A stretch of DNA of 64,000 bases from an uncultured Erythrobacter sp. (GCA_947499505.1 CANMOQ010000001.1:788037-852036); one strand, 5' to 3'. Shown: positions 26,789 through 36,113, numbered from the stretch's first letter. The notes: generated by a model from the letters alone, not told the origin. Made by a program: numbers and translations.

Positions 26789-28261
26789 ATGAATTTCACG
26801 CACCCCTTTCACGATGAAGATGGTGATACCCTGCGCGAGGAGTGCGGCATCTTCGGAGCGATCAATTCCTCCGACGCTGCGGCGGCCACGGCTTTGGGCC
26901 TGCACGCTCTGCAACACCGGGGGCAAGAGGCCGTCGGCATCACCAGCTTTGATGGCGCAACATTCTTCTCGCGGCGCGGCCAAGGGCACGTGGCCGAAAA
27001 TTTCTCCACGCAAGAAGCGATTGACGAGCTTCCCGGCGGGATGGCGGCGGGACACGTGCGCTATTCGACCACGGGCGGCGCGGGTCTGCGCAATGTTCAG
27101 CCGCTCTATGCCGAACTGGCCAGCGGCGGCTTCGCCGTGGCGCATAACGGCAATATTTCCAACGCTCAGGCGCTGCGCAAGGATTTGGTTGGGCGCGGGT
27201 CGATCTTCCAATCGACCTCTGACACCGAAGTGATCATCCATTTGGTTGCGACTTCGCGCTATCCCACCGTGGCAGACCGCTTGATCGATGCTTTGCGTCT
27301 GGTCGAGGGAGCCTATGCTCTGATCGTGATGACCCCGGAGGGCATGATTGCCTGCCGCGACCCACTGGGCATTCGCCCGCTGGTGATGGGAAAAATGGGC
27401 GATGCGGTCGTCTTTGCCAGCGAGAGTGTGGCGTTCGACGTAGTCGGCGCAGAATTGATCCGAGAGGTCGAGCCGGGCGAAATGATCCAGGTCGATTTCT
27501 CCGGTGAGATCAAGCCGATCCGTCCGTTTGGCGATCACAAACCGCGCCCATGCATCTTTGAACACGTTTATTTTAGCCGCCCGGACAGCACGTTTGCCGG
27601 GCACAGCGTCTATGAAGCGCGCAAGGCCATTGGGGCCGAACTCGCCAAAGAATCGCCCTGCGATGTCGATCTGGTAATCCCCGTCCCAGACAGCGGCGTG
27701 CCAGCAGCCATTGGCTATGCGCAGGCATCGGGTCTACCGTTTGAGCTCGGCATTATCCGCTCTCACTATGTCGGACGCACATTCATTCAGCCATCCGATA
27801 CGGCCCGCCATGCGAGCGTGAAGCGCAAGCACAACGCCAATCGCGGCCTGGTCGAGGGCAAAAAGATCGTGCTGATCGACGATTCGATTGTGCGCGGCAC
27901 CACCAGCCTTCGCATCGTCGAAATGATGCGTGAGGCGGGTGCGAGCGAAGTGCATTTCCGCGTCGCCAGCCCGCCAACAGCGCACAGCTGTTTCTACGGG
28001 GTCGACACGCCGGAACGTTCAAAACTGCTAGCAGCCCGCATGGAGCTGGAGCCGATGCGCGAGTTCATCCAGGCTGATAGCCTCGCCTTTATCTCGATTG
28101 ATGGGCTGTACCGCGCGGTCGGGGCCAAGGGCCGCGACAAGGCCTGCCCGCAATTCTGCGATGCGTGCTTCACTGGTGACTATCCAACGACGCTCACCGA
28201 CCTTGATATGGGCGAGCATGAGCCAGCCCAACTGCCATTCACCGATCACAAAGCGGCGTAA
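26789..28261 (+). CDS. purF: Amidophosphoribosyltransferase
   Basis: A 490-residue first enzyme of purine synthesis, forming phosphoribosylamine from PRPP and glutamine. A short propeptide precedes CGIFG, whose C19 becomes the N-terminal nucleophile of the class II glutamine amidotransferase domain. HALQHRGQEAVGI, VRYSTTGG and GSIFQSTSDTEV follow, and the C-terminal phosphoribosyltransferase domain has the PRPP loop IVLIDDSIVRGTTS. The length is normal. It is followed 5 bases later by an SDR gene. Confidence 0.96.
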   Translation: MNFTHPFHDEDGDTLREECGIFGAINSSDAAAATALGLHALQHRGQEAVGITSFDGATFFSRRGQGHVAENFSTQEAIDELPGGMAAGHVRYSTTGGAGLRNVQPLYAELASGGFAVAHNGNISNAQALRKDLVGRGSIFQSTSDTEVIIHLVATSRYPTVADRLIDALRLVEGAYALIVMTPEGMIACRDPLGIRPLVMGKMGDAVVFASESVAFDVVGAELIREVEPGEMIQVDFSGEIKPIRPFGDHKPRPCIFEHVYFSRPDSTFAGHSVYEARKAIGAELAKESPCDVDLVIPVPDSGVPAAIGYAQASGLPFELGIIRSHYVGRTFIQPSDTARHASVKRKHNANRGLVEGKKIVLIDDSIVRGTTSLRIVEMMREAGASEVHFRVASPPTAHSCFYGVDTPERSKLLAARMELEPMREFIQADSLAFISIDGLYRAVGAKGRDKACPQFCDACFTGDYPTTLTDLDMGEHEPAQLPFTDHKAA

Positions 28262-28266
28262 TTCAC

Positions 28267-28980
28267 ATGACACAGGACAAGCCGCTGAGCGGCAAAACCG
28301 CGCTTATTACGGGCGCTAGCCGTGGTATTGGCGCGGCAACAGCGCAGGCTCTGGCCGCTGCGGGTGCGCATGTGATCCTGGTCGCGCGCAAAGTAAAGGC
28401 GCTCGAAGCGATCGAGGATGCGATCCACGATTCCGGCGGCACCTCGACGATTGCCCCAGTGGATTTGACTGAGCCTGACGCTGTCACCCGGCTCGCCAGC
28501 GCTATTGGCGGGCGCTGGGATGCGCTTGATTACCTCATTATTTCAGCGGCCTACCTACCAGAGCTGTCACCAGTCACGCAGATTGATCCGAAGCTTTACA
28601 ACAAGGCGCTGGTGACCAATGTCGTCGCGACGCAGGCATTACTAGCCTCGTTCGACCATCTGCTTAAGAAGTCTGAGGCTGGCCGTGTCATCGGGCTAAC
28701 GAGCAGCGTAGGAGCAAGCCCTCGCCCATTCTGGGGCGCTTATGGTTCGACCAAGGCGGCTTTCGATAACTTGCTGCTCAGTTACGGCGCAGAAGTCGAG
28801 AAACTGTGCAACACCCGCGTCGCCATCCTCGATCCCGGTGCGACTCGTACAGAAATGCGTGCGCGGGCCTATCCCGGCGAAAATCCTGAGTCGGTGAAAG
28901 AGCCAACGGTAGTCGCAGACCGCATCACGGCGCTGCTGACTGAGGACTTTGAGACCGGCCACCGCGAACGCGTGGACTAG
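28267..28980 (+). CDS. SDR family NAD(P)-dependent oxidoreductase
   Basis: A 237-residue classical short-chain dehydrogenase. The cofactor motif TGASRGIGAATA is at 17-28, then LIISAAYLPE replaces NNAG, and the active site has Ser in LTSSVG and YGSTKAAF. The variation at NNAG is common in subfamilies near YcdF-like enzymes. Its substrate cannot be told. It starts 5 bases after purF, so it shares that transcript, a link often seen in sphingomonads (from memory). Confidence 0.88.
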   Translation: MTQDKPLSGKTALITGASRGIGAATAQALAAAGAHVILVARKVKALEAIEDAIHDSGGTSTIAPVDLTEPDAVTRLASAIGGRWDALDYLIISAAYLPELSPVTQIDPKLYNKALVTNVVATQALLASFDHLLKKSEAGRVIGLTSSVGASPRPFWGAYGSTKAAFDNLLLSYGAEVEKLCNTRVAILDPGATRTEMRARAYPGENPESVKEPTVVADRITALLTEDFETGHRERVD

Positions 28981-29068
28981 GCGGCAACGCCTGCAAACAT
29001 CTCAAATCGTTTGATAAGCGTGCTTTCGCGCGCTGGCACTCGCGTGCCCGCAACGGTTGCATCGCCCC

Positions 29069-29116
29069 TCTGGTAAATATCTGGTAACCATGTTTCGCAA
29101 CGCGCCCTTAACGTTA
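29069..29116. promoter_or_regulatory. Direct repeat and small palindrome upstream of the PilZ gene
   Basis: TCTGGTAA occurs twice, at 29069 and 29080, exactly 11 bases apart, and a palindrome TAACGTTA follows at 29109-29116, all within the 208-base gap before the PilZ gene. The spacing of one helical turn suggests a tandem regulator site. No known consensus was matched with certainty. The rest of the gap shows nothing else. Confidence 0.25.
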
Positions 29117-29188
29117 GGGGGTGAATTTGCGCCTCAAGACCGACCGGCAAGAGACCACAAGCTGATTGGATATAAGGGTACGCATCCT

Positions 29189-29530
29189 ATGCAGACCGAA
29201 CACGACCGTTACACATTGGCAGCGCAAGAAGACCGCTGCTCACCGCGCACAAAGCTCACGATTCCGGCAACTTTGCGGGCGTCGGGTGGCCGTGCGTTTC
29301 AATCTGTCGTCCATGACTTGTCGATCTCTGGCTTTTCCGCCGCGTCGATCAATCGCATGCACGAAGGCCAAATGTGCTGGCTCACCCTGCCCGGCCTCGA
29401 ATCGCTGCAATGCGAAGTGGTGTGGTGGGAAAACTGCGTCGTCGGCTGCGCGTTTAACGAGCTGCTGAGCCCGATCGTGCATGACAACATCCTGCAACGC
29501 TATAGCGAGACCGGCGTCTACCGCCGGTAG
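29189..29530 (+). CDS. PilZ domain-containing protein
   Basis: A 113-residue single-domain PilZ protein. DRCSPRTKLTIPATL carries the RxxxR c-di-GMP-binding start (degenerate as R-CSPR) and VHDLSISGFSAAS the D/NxSxxG motif; the beta barrel continues to the end (CEVVWWENCVVGCAF). It probably senses cyclic di-GMP for motility or surface growth. The ATG at 29189 was chosen because an earlier in-frame codon would cover a likely regulatory gap. Confidence 0.85.
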   Translation: MQTEHDRYTLAAQEDRCSPRTKLTIPATLRASGGRAFQSVVHDLSISGFSAASINRMHEGQMCWLTLPGLESLQCEVVWWENCVVGCAFNELLSPIVHDNILQRYSETGVYRR

Positions 29531-29548
29531 TCTCGGCGCCTAGCGCTC

Positions 29549-30745
29549 TCAATCAATCGCTGCAATCTTGGCTGCGATGCCGGCCCATTTGGTGCGGTAT
29601 TCGCCGCTGGTTGCTGTTGGCCAATTGCTGACCACTGCCAGCACTAGCTGCTCTTCGGGTACAATCGTTATGGATTGCCCGAAGATGCCTTGAGCCCCGT
29701 AGTTTCCGCCGGGATAGGTCCACCATTGGTACCCATACCCAAAGCCGCCGTTTCCAAAATCGACCTGCGGCGCGCCGGCATCAGCGAACCAGCCCGGAGG
29801 TACGATGCCTTCACTGCCGCCGTTCAGAGCGAATAGGCCCATCCGGGCATAATCGCGCAGGCGCAGCGAAAGGCAACACCCGCCAATGTTGCCACCGCGC
29901 GGATCCGTCATCCAGAACAACCCGCCTTCAAATCCAGCGGGTTCGACGATCTTCGTTTGCGCATATTCAGCAAGTGGCAGTCCAATCGCATTCTCGACCA
30001 CCATACCGATAAGGTTGGTCTCACCAGTGCTATAATTCCATTTCGTACCCGGCTCTGCCGCGCGGCCCAGTTCCTTCATCTGAGCAACGATCGCGTCTGC
30101 GCCATATTCAACCACGAAACGGTTCATCTGCGCCACGTCACTGGTCGGATCGGTGTAGCTTTCGTTCCAGTCGACACCGCTGGTCATGGTGGCGAGCTGC
30201 TTCACCGTTACGCCGTCGTAGGAAGAGCCTGCCAGCTCTGGCACGTATTGGGTGATTGGGTCATCCAAACTGCCAATAAACCCATCGGCAATCGCTGCGC
30301 CAAGCAGGGTCGAGGTGAAGCTCTTGGCGACCGAAAAGCTGGTCCAGCGCTGCTGGTCTTTGAATTCAGGACCGTAATCCTCAAACCGCACTTCTCCATT
30401 CTTAAGTACAATGACGCCGGTCGAATTAGAATCCAGCATGAGGGACCGAATCTCTGCCTGAAGCTCGGCGCTCAGGGCTTGCCCTGCAGGCAGCGCACGC
30501 GGGCTTCTTGCCTTCGGCACCTCATGGCCCGCAAACCAGTTTTCCATCTCTGAAAAACGCTCTTGCCGCGCATCATTGTCCCAAAACAGCACTTGCAGTT
30601 CCGACGGATCACGCGTGGGCGGAGTGACTAATTGCACTGGCTCGATAGCCGCGGCGGTAGTCTCTACCGGCCCGCTATAACTCGCCGAGCATCCCGCTAT
30701 CGCAAGCGCGGCGATCCCGCTGAGTAATGTCTTAGTGATTGTCAT
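29549..30745 (-). CDS. Serine hydrolase (class C beta-lactamase-like), lipoprotein
   Basis: A 398-residue lipoprotein of the penicillin-binding-protein-like serine hydrolase fold. The signal peptide ends in lipobox AIAGC (C19). The catalytic SxxK is S138-VA-K141 in WTSFSVAKSF, the second motif is Y238-S-T in WNYSTGETN, and a late HTGG-like KTG box is not clear; SLRLRDYARMGLF and YGYQWWTYPGGNYGAQG are family-typical. Such proteins are mostly esterases or peptidases, not resistance enzymes. Its 3' end converges on the PilZ gene. Confidence 0.88.
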   Translation of the reverse strand: MTITKTLLSGIAALAIAGCSASYSGPVETTAAAIEPVQLVTPPTRDPSELQVLFWDNDARQERFSEMENWFAGHEVPKARSPRALPAGQALSAELQAEIRSLMLDSNSTGVIVLKNGEVRFEDYGPEFKDQQRWTSFSVAKSFTSTLLGAAIADGFIGSLDDPITQYVPELAGSSYDGVTVKQLATMTSGVDWNESYTDPTSDVAQMNRFVVEYGADAIVAQMKELGRAAEPGTKWNYSTGETNLIGMVVENAIGLPLAEYAQTKIVEPAGFEGGLFWMTDPRGGNIGGCCLSLRLRDYARMGLFALNGGSEGIVPPGWFADAGAPQVDFGNGGFGYGYQWWTYPGGNYGAQGIFGQSITIVPEEQLVLAVVSNWPTATSGEYRTKWAGIAAKIAAID

Positions 30746-30790
30746 GTGCGCCTGCCCTCGAATTGGTTTTGAACCGCAACCTTAGTAGGA

Positions 30791-30801
30791 TGACACTGTC
30801 A
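30791..30801. promoter_or_regulatory. TGACACTGTCA palindrome
   Basis: An 11-base perfect palindrome, TGACA-C-TGTCA, sits about 45 bases upstream of the serine hydrolase start, in the 89-base gap before phr. Palindromes of this kind often bind TetR-type repressors, but no such gene is adjacent; low confidence. Confidence 0.25.
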
Positions 30802-30834
30802 AGGACAAGGGTGCGAATGAGACAGCGCGTTTCG

Positions 30835-32226
30835 CTATTCGCCCTTCATCGCCTTATACGCCGACAGCGCTCGCTCGCGCGCTTCCTTGTGGCCGATGAT
30901 TTTCGCCGGGTAGGCTTTGGGCAGGCAGCCATGCTCTTCGGGATCATGGATGTACGGTTCGCTTAAGTCCGCCAACTCCGGCACATATTCGCGTATATAA
31001 GCCGCGCTGTCGAACTTCTCCGATTGGCTGAGCGGCGCCATTATTCTCACGAACATATTGGAATCGACGCCCGTCCCGGCGGTCCATTGCCAGTTGGTCG
31101 CGTTGGAGGCGTAATCGGCATCGACCAGCGTATCCCAGAACCACTTTTCGCCCTCGCGCCAATCGATCAGCAGATGCTTGATCAAAAAGCTCGCCGTGAT
31201 CATCCGCACGCGGTTGTGCATCCAACCGGTCTGATACAATTGCCGCGTCCCGGCATCGACAATTGGATAGCCGGTTTTGCCGTCCTGCCAGGCTTTGAGA
31301 TCGCGCGCGGCCGCCTCGTCGGAATGCGGATCGCGCCATTTCAGCTGGTCATAATCCTCGCGGTAATTCGTGCTCGCATAGGCGGGGAATTGCGCGATCG
31401 CGTTTTGGGCATAGTCGCGCCAGATCAGCTCTTTCTCGTAGGTTCGCCAACCATCGGAGCGCTTATGCTTCAGCGCATGCCAGATCTGCACCGGAGATAT
31501 CTCGCCAAAGTGCAAATGCGGGGACAGTTGCGATGTTTTCTCCACCGAGGGGAAATTGCGCGCCTCGTCGTAATCCTCGACGTGGTTCTCCCACCATTCG
31601 AGCCGCTCATGCGCGGCCGCCTCGCCAACTTCCCAGAACGCGCGCATCCCGCCCGCCCAATCGGGCTTGGTCGGCAGCAGCCGCCAATCCTCCAGCCCAT
31701 CGCTGGCGGGCCATTCATCCGGCGAAGACAGAGTCTCTGGCTCTGGCAGAACATCGCGCGGCGGGAATTGCGCCAGACTTGCTTTGGAAAACGGGGTAAA
31801 GATTTTGTACTGCGTGCCGGACCCGGTTGTGACCGAGCCGGGCGGCATCAGATAATTGCCATCATACAGCTGGAGGTCGAGCTTCTCAGCGAGCGCGCCC
31901 TGCGCCTTGCGCCACCACGGCTCGTAATGGCGATTGGCATGGACCGTTTCAGCGCCAGTTTCCTTGGCCAGCTTGGTGAGCTCCTCCACCGCATCCCCTC
32001 GCCTCAGGAACAGCTGCGCGTTGCGCTTGCCCAGCGATTTAGACAGGCTTTCCAGCGAATGGTGCAACCACCAACGCGATGCACCGCCATAGGCATGGCC
32101 CTTCGCGCATTCATCATCGAGTACATAGACCGCGATGACGGGGCCTTGCTGAGCCGCCGCGTACAGCGCGGGATTGTCAGCCATACGCAGATCACGCCTC
32201 AGCCAGACGATTTGTGGTTTGGTCAT
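30835..32226 (-). CDS. Deoxyribodipyrimidine photolyase
   Basis: A 463-residue cryptochrome/photolyase family enzyme that splits UV dimers with light. It starts IVWLRRDLRMADNPAL (N-terminal antenna domain), and has the FAD site with RDYAQNAIAQFPAY, QTGWMHNRVRMITASFLIKHLLIDW and NWQWTAGTGVDSNMFVRIMAP. It is probably a class I CPD photolyase. The ATG at 32226 overlaps the stop of the membrane hydrolase gene upstream (ATGA). Confidence 0.93.
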   Translation of the reverse strand: MTKPQIVWLRRDLRMADNPALYAAAQQGPVIAVYVLDDECAKGHAYGGASRWWLHHSLESLSKSLGKRNAQLFLRRGDAVEELTKLAKETGAETVHANRHYEPWWRKAQGALAEKLDLQLYDGNYLMPPGSVTTGSGTQYKIFTPFSKASLAQFPPRDVLPEPETLSSPDEWPASDGLEDWRLLPTKPDWAGGMRAFWEVGEAAAHERLEWWENHVEDYDEARNFPSVEKTSQLSPHLHFGEISPVQIWHALKHKRSDGWRTYEKELIWRDYAQNAIAQFPAYASTNYREDYDQLKWRDPHSDEAAARDLKAWQDGKTGYPIVDAGTRQLYQTGWMHNRVRMITASFLIKHLLIDWREGEKWFWDTLVDADYASNATNWQWTAGTGVDSNMFVRIMAPLSQSEKFDSAAYIREYVPELADLSEPYIHDPEEHGCLPKAYPAKIIGHKEARERALSAYKAMKGE

Positions 32227-33362
32227 TCGCTTATCGCTTTAGGTTCATCTGACTTTGTCTCGATCTCAGGTGTGAATAGATAAGGGTTTTCAAGCGAGGG
32301 GCAATCATCCCTTGGTATCACTACAGTGAACCGATCTTGAGCTCTGGGGTCCATGAACCGTTGATCCATTATCGTAGAGATATATTCGCAATCGTCTCCA
32401 TACCCTACGCGGTGCGAGATGATTGGCATCCGTGACCAAAAAAGGAACGCGGCTACCTCGTCATCTTTCTCAGCCGTCAATCTGGCAAAATCTTCTGCTA
32501 AGCCAGAGTAACCGTAGTATGGGAATTGTCCGTCTAAGAGTTCATCGACCGTCTCAGGAGTAATGCGCTCGTCACCTCCTGCTCTTCCTCGTTTGGCAAA
32601 GAAGACTAGCCCATTCACAAGATCATATTCACCAGACCCAAAAGCAGCTCCACCACCTTTGCCTCTTTCAAGCTCAAATCGAAATAAGACTTCCCTTTCC
32701 CAGAATTTAAGTGGTACGGGGCTGCCCACAACAAGCGTTGGCGTCTCGCCCAATCCGCGTACGATGAGTTCGTTGCCTTGATGCTCAGCAACGCCAGTTA
32801 TCACCCCGTTCAGCCCAATATACGTCAGCGACATCGCTATCGCCGCGCGCGCGGGTTTGATCCAATCGCCGCCCTTTCTCTCGCGCCTCAAAGAAAACCA
32901 CGTCGCGAAGCCCATCAGCGCCCACAACCACACGTCGATGATGAACAAAGTATCGCCATAGAACCATCGCGAGGAAAACGGCTCAAGCAGGCGGATGCCA
33001 TAGACGTTCAGCCAATCGAGCGCGGGGTGGGTTAGGCAGCCGATAAAGCTAAGCAGGAAAAGCCATTTGAAGCTAACCGGGCGGCGACCCTCTGGCCGTT
33101 TGCCGCGTTTTTCCTGCCAGCGGTCAAATCCCCACAGCAGCCCCGCCAATATCAGCGGCAACAGCACCAATGCGGGCGGGCCATGCGTGATCCCGCGGCG
33201 AAATCCGAGATGCTCCTGCCCCTCCAGCCAGAAGAAACACGCCGCATCCACATCAGGCAAATTCGCCCCGATGATGAGCGCTGGCATTGCCAGTCCCGTT
33301 TTTTTCTTGAGCCCCGCCTGGCCGAGCAATGCGCCAACCAGGCTGTGTGTGAGATTATCCAA
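32223..33362 (-). CDS. Membrane-bound metal-dependent hydrolase (DUF457/YdjM-like)
   Basis: A 379-residue protein of the LexA-regulated YdjM-type membrane hydrolase family. MDNLTHSLVGALLGQAG at the start with H6, GANLPDVD, FRRGITHGPPALVLLPLILAG and CLTHPALDWLNVYG hold the conserved His/Asp residues; about five membrane helices fill the first 200 residues, and the C-terminal 170 form a soluble part. The reaction is unknown. It is coupled by ATGA to photolyase. Confidence 0.85.
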   Translation of the reverse strand: MDNLTHSLVGALLGQAGLKKKTGLAMPALIIGANLPDVDAACFFWLEGQEHLGFRRGITHGPPALVLLPLILAGLLWGFDRWQEKRGKRPEGRRPVSFKWLFLLSFIGCLTHPALDWLNVYGIRLLEPFSSRWFYGDTLFIIDVWLWALMGFATWFSLRRERKGGDWIKPARAAIAMSLTYIGLNGVITGVAEHQGNELIVRGLGETPTLVVGSPVPLKFWEREVLFRFELERGKGGGAAFGSGEYDLVNGLVFFAKRGRAGGDERITPETVDELLDGQFPYYGYSGLAEDFARLTAEKDDEVAAFLFWSRMPIISHRVGYGDDCEYISTIMDQRFMDPRAQDRFTVVIPRDDCPSLENPYLFTPEIETKSDEPKAISE

Positions 33363-33992
33363 TTATACGCCTTTTCTGCCAAAGCCTTGACCTCGCGACG
33401 CGCTAGACCCTAGTGCCTCACCATTCGAGCCGCTCGCTGATACTGGTGCATTCAGCAATTCGTTCAAATTGCGCGCTTGCAGTTCCAATTCAATGACGCT
33501 GCCAGCCATCAAGACACCGTTTCTTGGCCCGCCTTCGCCTTCCATGTAGAGAACGGTGCTACCAGTTTGGTGCAGTTCGGCGCTGCCTTCCGATCCGGCA
33601 TAGAACCGTTTGATGTCCTTGAACGGCACCGTATGGCGAAGCGTGGCAGTCCCATCAGGGGTGACCTTACTTACCCGCAACTCACGCGCATTTGCGTCCA
33701 AATCAACTTCTTCAATCGATTTTCGAGGGGACAGGGATCCCTTCGCCAAGATGACGGCTATTCCGGCCAATCCTGCGCATAGAATAAGCCTCAGCCAAGG
33801 GGTAGATGCGTCGGCATTGCTCACGTCCATCGACCAAAACAGGGCGGCAACTGACAAGAACGCAACGCCGCCAAGTCCGCCGAACACCCTCGCCATTAAG
33901 CTGATCTCAGGATTTTCTCTCAGGAGCAGTCGCTTTTCTTCGGTCGCGTATTGGACCGTTCCCCCTTCGATATATCTTATCACCGACGGCAT
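33363..33992 (-). CDS. Membrane protein of unknown function
   Basis: A 209-residue protein with two membrane helices (VFGGLGGVAFLSVAALFW and LRLILCAGLAGIAVILA), then a soluble beta-rich domain (EVDLDANARELRVSKVTPDGTATL) and a glycine/serine-rich tail. No catalytic motif is seen. It is placed directly upstream of the membrane hydrolase gene, adjacent to its start, so cotranscription is likely. Confidence 0.6.
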   Translation of the reverse strand: MPSVIRYIEGGTVQYATEEKRLLLRENPEISLMARVFGGLGGVAFLSVAALFWSMDVSNADASTPWLRLILCAGLAGIAVILAKGSLSPRKSIEEVDLDANARELRVSKVTPDGTATLRHTVPFKDIKRFYAGSEGSAELHQTGSTVLYMEGEGGPRNGVLMAGSVIELELQARNLNELLNAPVSASGSNGEALGSSASRGQGFGRKGV

Positions 33993-34101
33993 CGCCTCTT
34001 TATGTTCTCGCCTTACCGGTAGAACATTCTGTTTGCGAGTGGAAAAGCCGCGCAGAGCAGACTAACGCAAGGTCAAACAGAGTTTGGAACAAGGCATCAC
34101 G

Positions 34102-35055
34102 ATGAGCGCAGCTGCACCCTTTATCCGTCCCGATATGAAGGCATTTCTGGACGCATTGGCCGCAGCCAACGGTCCGGATATCGCCGATATGACGCTGGAG
34201 GAAGCACGCGCGGGCTATGGCGCGCTGCACACCATGGGGGATAGGCCGGCACGTGACCTGGCGGTGGTCCGCGATCTGACTTGCCCCGGCCAAGCGGGCG
34301 AGATCGGCCTGCGGCTGTATGACGCGCGGGAGGCACGCGAGGCTGGGCCAGTGATCATGTTCTATCACGGCGGTGGCTACGTCATTGGCGATCTCGATAC
34401 GCACCACAATCTCTGCACGGAAATCGCGCATCTGATGGATTTGCCAGTGGTGGCCGTCGATTATCGCCGCGCGCCAGAGGCTCCCTTCCCCGCCGCGATT
34501 GAGGATTGCGAAGCGGCGACGCGCTGGGTCGCATCGGCTCCGTCAGAGCTGGGCCTCACACCGACAGGACTGATCACGATAGGTGATAGCGCTGGAGGCA
34601 ACGCCGCAATCGTTATGGGCCAGCAATTGGCCGCAAGGCCCGCCGATATTCCGGTCGTCCTGCAGGTGCCAATCTTCCCGCTCGCCAGTGATGCGATGGG
34701 ATCGGCCAGTGTTGATGAGTTCGCAGCAGGTTATGTGCTCACCAAGGCGGCTGTGGAGTTTTTTGATGCGCAGTACCAGCCAGTCCGTGATGACCCGCGG
34801 GCCTTCCCTATCCTTGGCGATCACAGTGCAGCCCCACCAACCGTGCTGGTCACCGCTAGCCTAGATCCCATCCGCGATTCTGGCCGGGATTACGGCGCGG
34901 CGCTCTCAAATGCGGGTGCGGACCACATGCTGATCGAGGTCAAAGGCGTCACGCACTCGTTCACCAATCTGCGCGGTGCCGTGCCCAGCGCTCAGGCCGA
35001 TCTGGAGCGGATCATAGCCGCCATGAAACACATGCTTGCAGGAGCCTCCGAATGA
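34102..35055 (+). CDS. Alpha/beta hydrolase, HSL/family IV esterase
   Basis: A 317-residue esterase of the hormone-sensitive-lipase family. The oxyanion motif HGGGY lies at 89-93, the nucleophile S163 in GDSAGGN, the acid in SLDPIRDSG, and the His in VTHSF. Several Erythrobacter esterases of this family are known. The ATG at 34102 follows AAGG at 7 bases. The gene overlaps rppH by ATGA. Confidence 0.92.
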   Translation: MSAAAPFIRPDMKAFLDALAAANGPDIADMTLEEARAGYGALHTMGDRPARDLAVVRDLTCPGQAGEIGLRLYDAREAREAGPVIMFYHGGGYVIGDLDTHHNLCTEIAHLMDLPVVAVDYRRAPEAPFPAAIEDCEAATRWVASAPSELGLTPTGLITIGDSAGGNAAIVMGQQLAARPADIPVVLQVPIFPLASDAMGSASVDEFAAGYVLTKAAVEFFDAQYQPVRDDPRAFPILGDHSAAPPTVLVTASLDPIRDSGRDYGAALSNAGADHMLIEVKGVTHSFTNLRGAVPSAQADLERIIAAMKHMLAGASE

Positions 35056-35537
35056 GCAACCTGCCCTACCGCCCCTGTGCTGGCTTCATGCTGGTCAACG
35101 CCGATGGCCATGTCTTTGTCGGGCAGCGCATTGATGCCAACCGCGATCCCAAAACTCTGGGCGCATGGCAAATGCCGCAGGGCGGGATCGACAAGGGAGA
35201 GGACGAGGAACAGGCCGCTCTGCGCGAGCTTGAGGAGGAAACCGGCATCGGCGCGGCATTGGTCGAGGTGATCGCCCGCTCAGCCACAACGCATCTCTAT
35301 GACCTGCCGCCTGAATTGCTGGGCAAGGTGTGGAAGGGCAAGTATCGCGGACAGGAACAGCATTGGTTCCTGGGCCGGTTTTTGGGGAGCGAGGCGGACA
35401 TCAACCTCAACGCGCACGAACCGGCGGAATTTGAATCCTATAAGTGGATCGAGCCCGCGCAATTGCCGGAACTGATCGTATCCTTCAAACGCGATGTCTA
35501 CGCGGCATTGGTGGAAGAATTCGCCCCGCTAATCTAG
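35052..35537 (+). CDS. rppH: RNA pyrophosphohydrolase
   Basis: A 161-residue Nudix enzyme. The Nudix box GGIDKGEDEEQAALRELEEETGI lies at 44-66, preceded by WQMPQ, and the later YRGQEQHWFLGRF and YKWIEPAQLPELIVSFKRDVY are RppH-specific. It removes pyrophosphate from 5' ends of RNA to start decay. Translationally coupled to the esterase (ATGA). Confidence 0.93.
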   Translation: MSNLPYRPCAGFMLVNADGHVFVGQRIDANRDPKTLGAWQMPQGGIDKGEDEEQAALRELEEETGIGAALVEVIARSATTHLYDLPPELLGKVWKGKYRGQEQHWFLGRFLGSEADINLNAHEPAEFESYKWIEPAQLPELIVSFKRDVYAALVEEFAPLI

Positions 35538-35551
35538 CATCAAGGCAATGC

Positions 35552-36052
35552 TTAGTTTTGGGCGACGACGCCCTCAGCGGCCGCAGTTTCCGCCGCAAGC
35601 CGAGCCTGGGTGCCGGTTGCGATGCTGGTCTGCAGCGCGAGCGTCTCTGGGCAATTAGCGCCGCACAGGCTGCGCAGCTGCGCGAGATTGAGCTTCGCCT
35701 TTTCTAGAGCGCCCTTCTCCACCAGAGCCTCGCCCTCGCCCGACATAGCGGCGAAATTGCCGGGATCGCGCACCAACGCCTCACGGTAATAACGGATCGC
35801 CTTGCCTTGCAGCCCTTCAAAGCGGGCCACATTCGCCAGCTCTATGAAGACGCCGACATAACCCGGATCGACCGCCAATGCGGCCTCGTAGGCATCAATC
35901 GCCGCCTGCGGATCGTCAGCTTTCAGCGCTGCTTGCCCTTGCGCAACCAGAGCGGCTGCACGTGCATCAGGCTCGTAGTCCTGCGCGCTGATGACGCTCG
36001 CAGAGACAGTGAAAACAAGCGATAGTGCAGCGGCAGCGGGCGCAAAGCGCAT
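35552..36052 (-). CDS. Secreted TPR-repeat protein
   Basis: A 166-residue exported protein: signal peptide 1-23 (LVFTVSASVISAQ), then about three tetratricopeptide repeats (DDPQAAIDAYEAALAVDPGY, GKAIRYYREALVRDPGN), and a Cys pair in LRSLCGANCPE. Likely a periplasmic scaffold. It is next to the rsmB-like gene, 61 bases downstream. Start ATG at 36052 chosen because it gives the signal peptide. Confidence 0.8.
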   Translation of the reverse strand: MRFAPAAAALSLVFTVSASVISAQDYEPDARAAALVAQGQAALKADDPQAAIDAYEAALAVDPGYVGVFIELANVARFEGLQGKAIRYYREALVRDPGNFAAMSGEGEALVEKGALEKAKLNLAQLRSLCGANCPETLALQTSIATGTQARLAAETAAAEGVVAQN

Positions 36053-36113
36053 GAGCGTCTCCTTAAAGGAAGCTAAGCGGGAAGTTTGGGGCTCAGCCAT
36101 ACCAGGGTCGCTA

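Noticed and set aside
26783-27604. Open frame on the reverse strand opposite purF
   Set aside because: purF motifs are certain; the opposite frame has no motif or ribosome site.
28981-29188. Search for a tRNA or small RNA in the largest gap
   Set aside because: No cloverleaf, CCA end or strong terminator was seen.
29549-30745. Serine hydrolase called as a true class C beta-lactamase resistance gene
   Set aside because: The SxxK and YxT motifs are shared with many esterases, and the KTG box is not clear.
31024-32283. Long open frame on the plus strand opposite the photolyase gene
   Set aside because: Antisense shadow: the reverse strand encodes clear photolyase motifs, and the plus-strand product resembles no protein.
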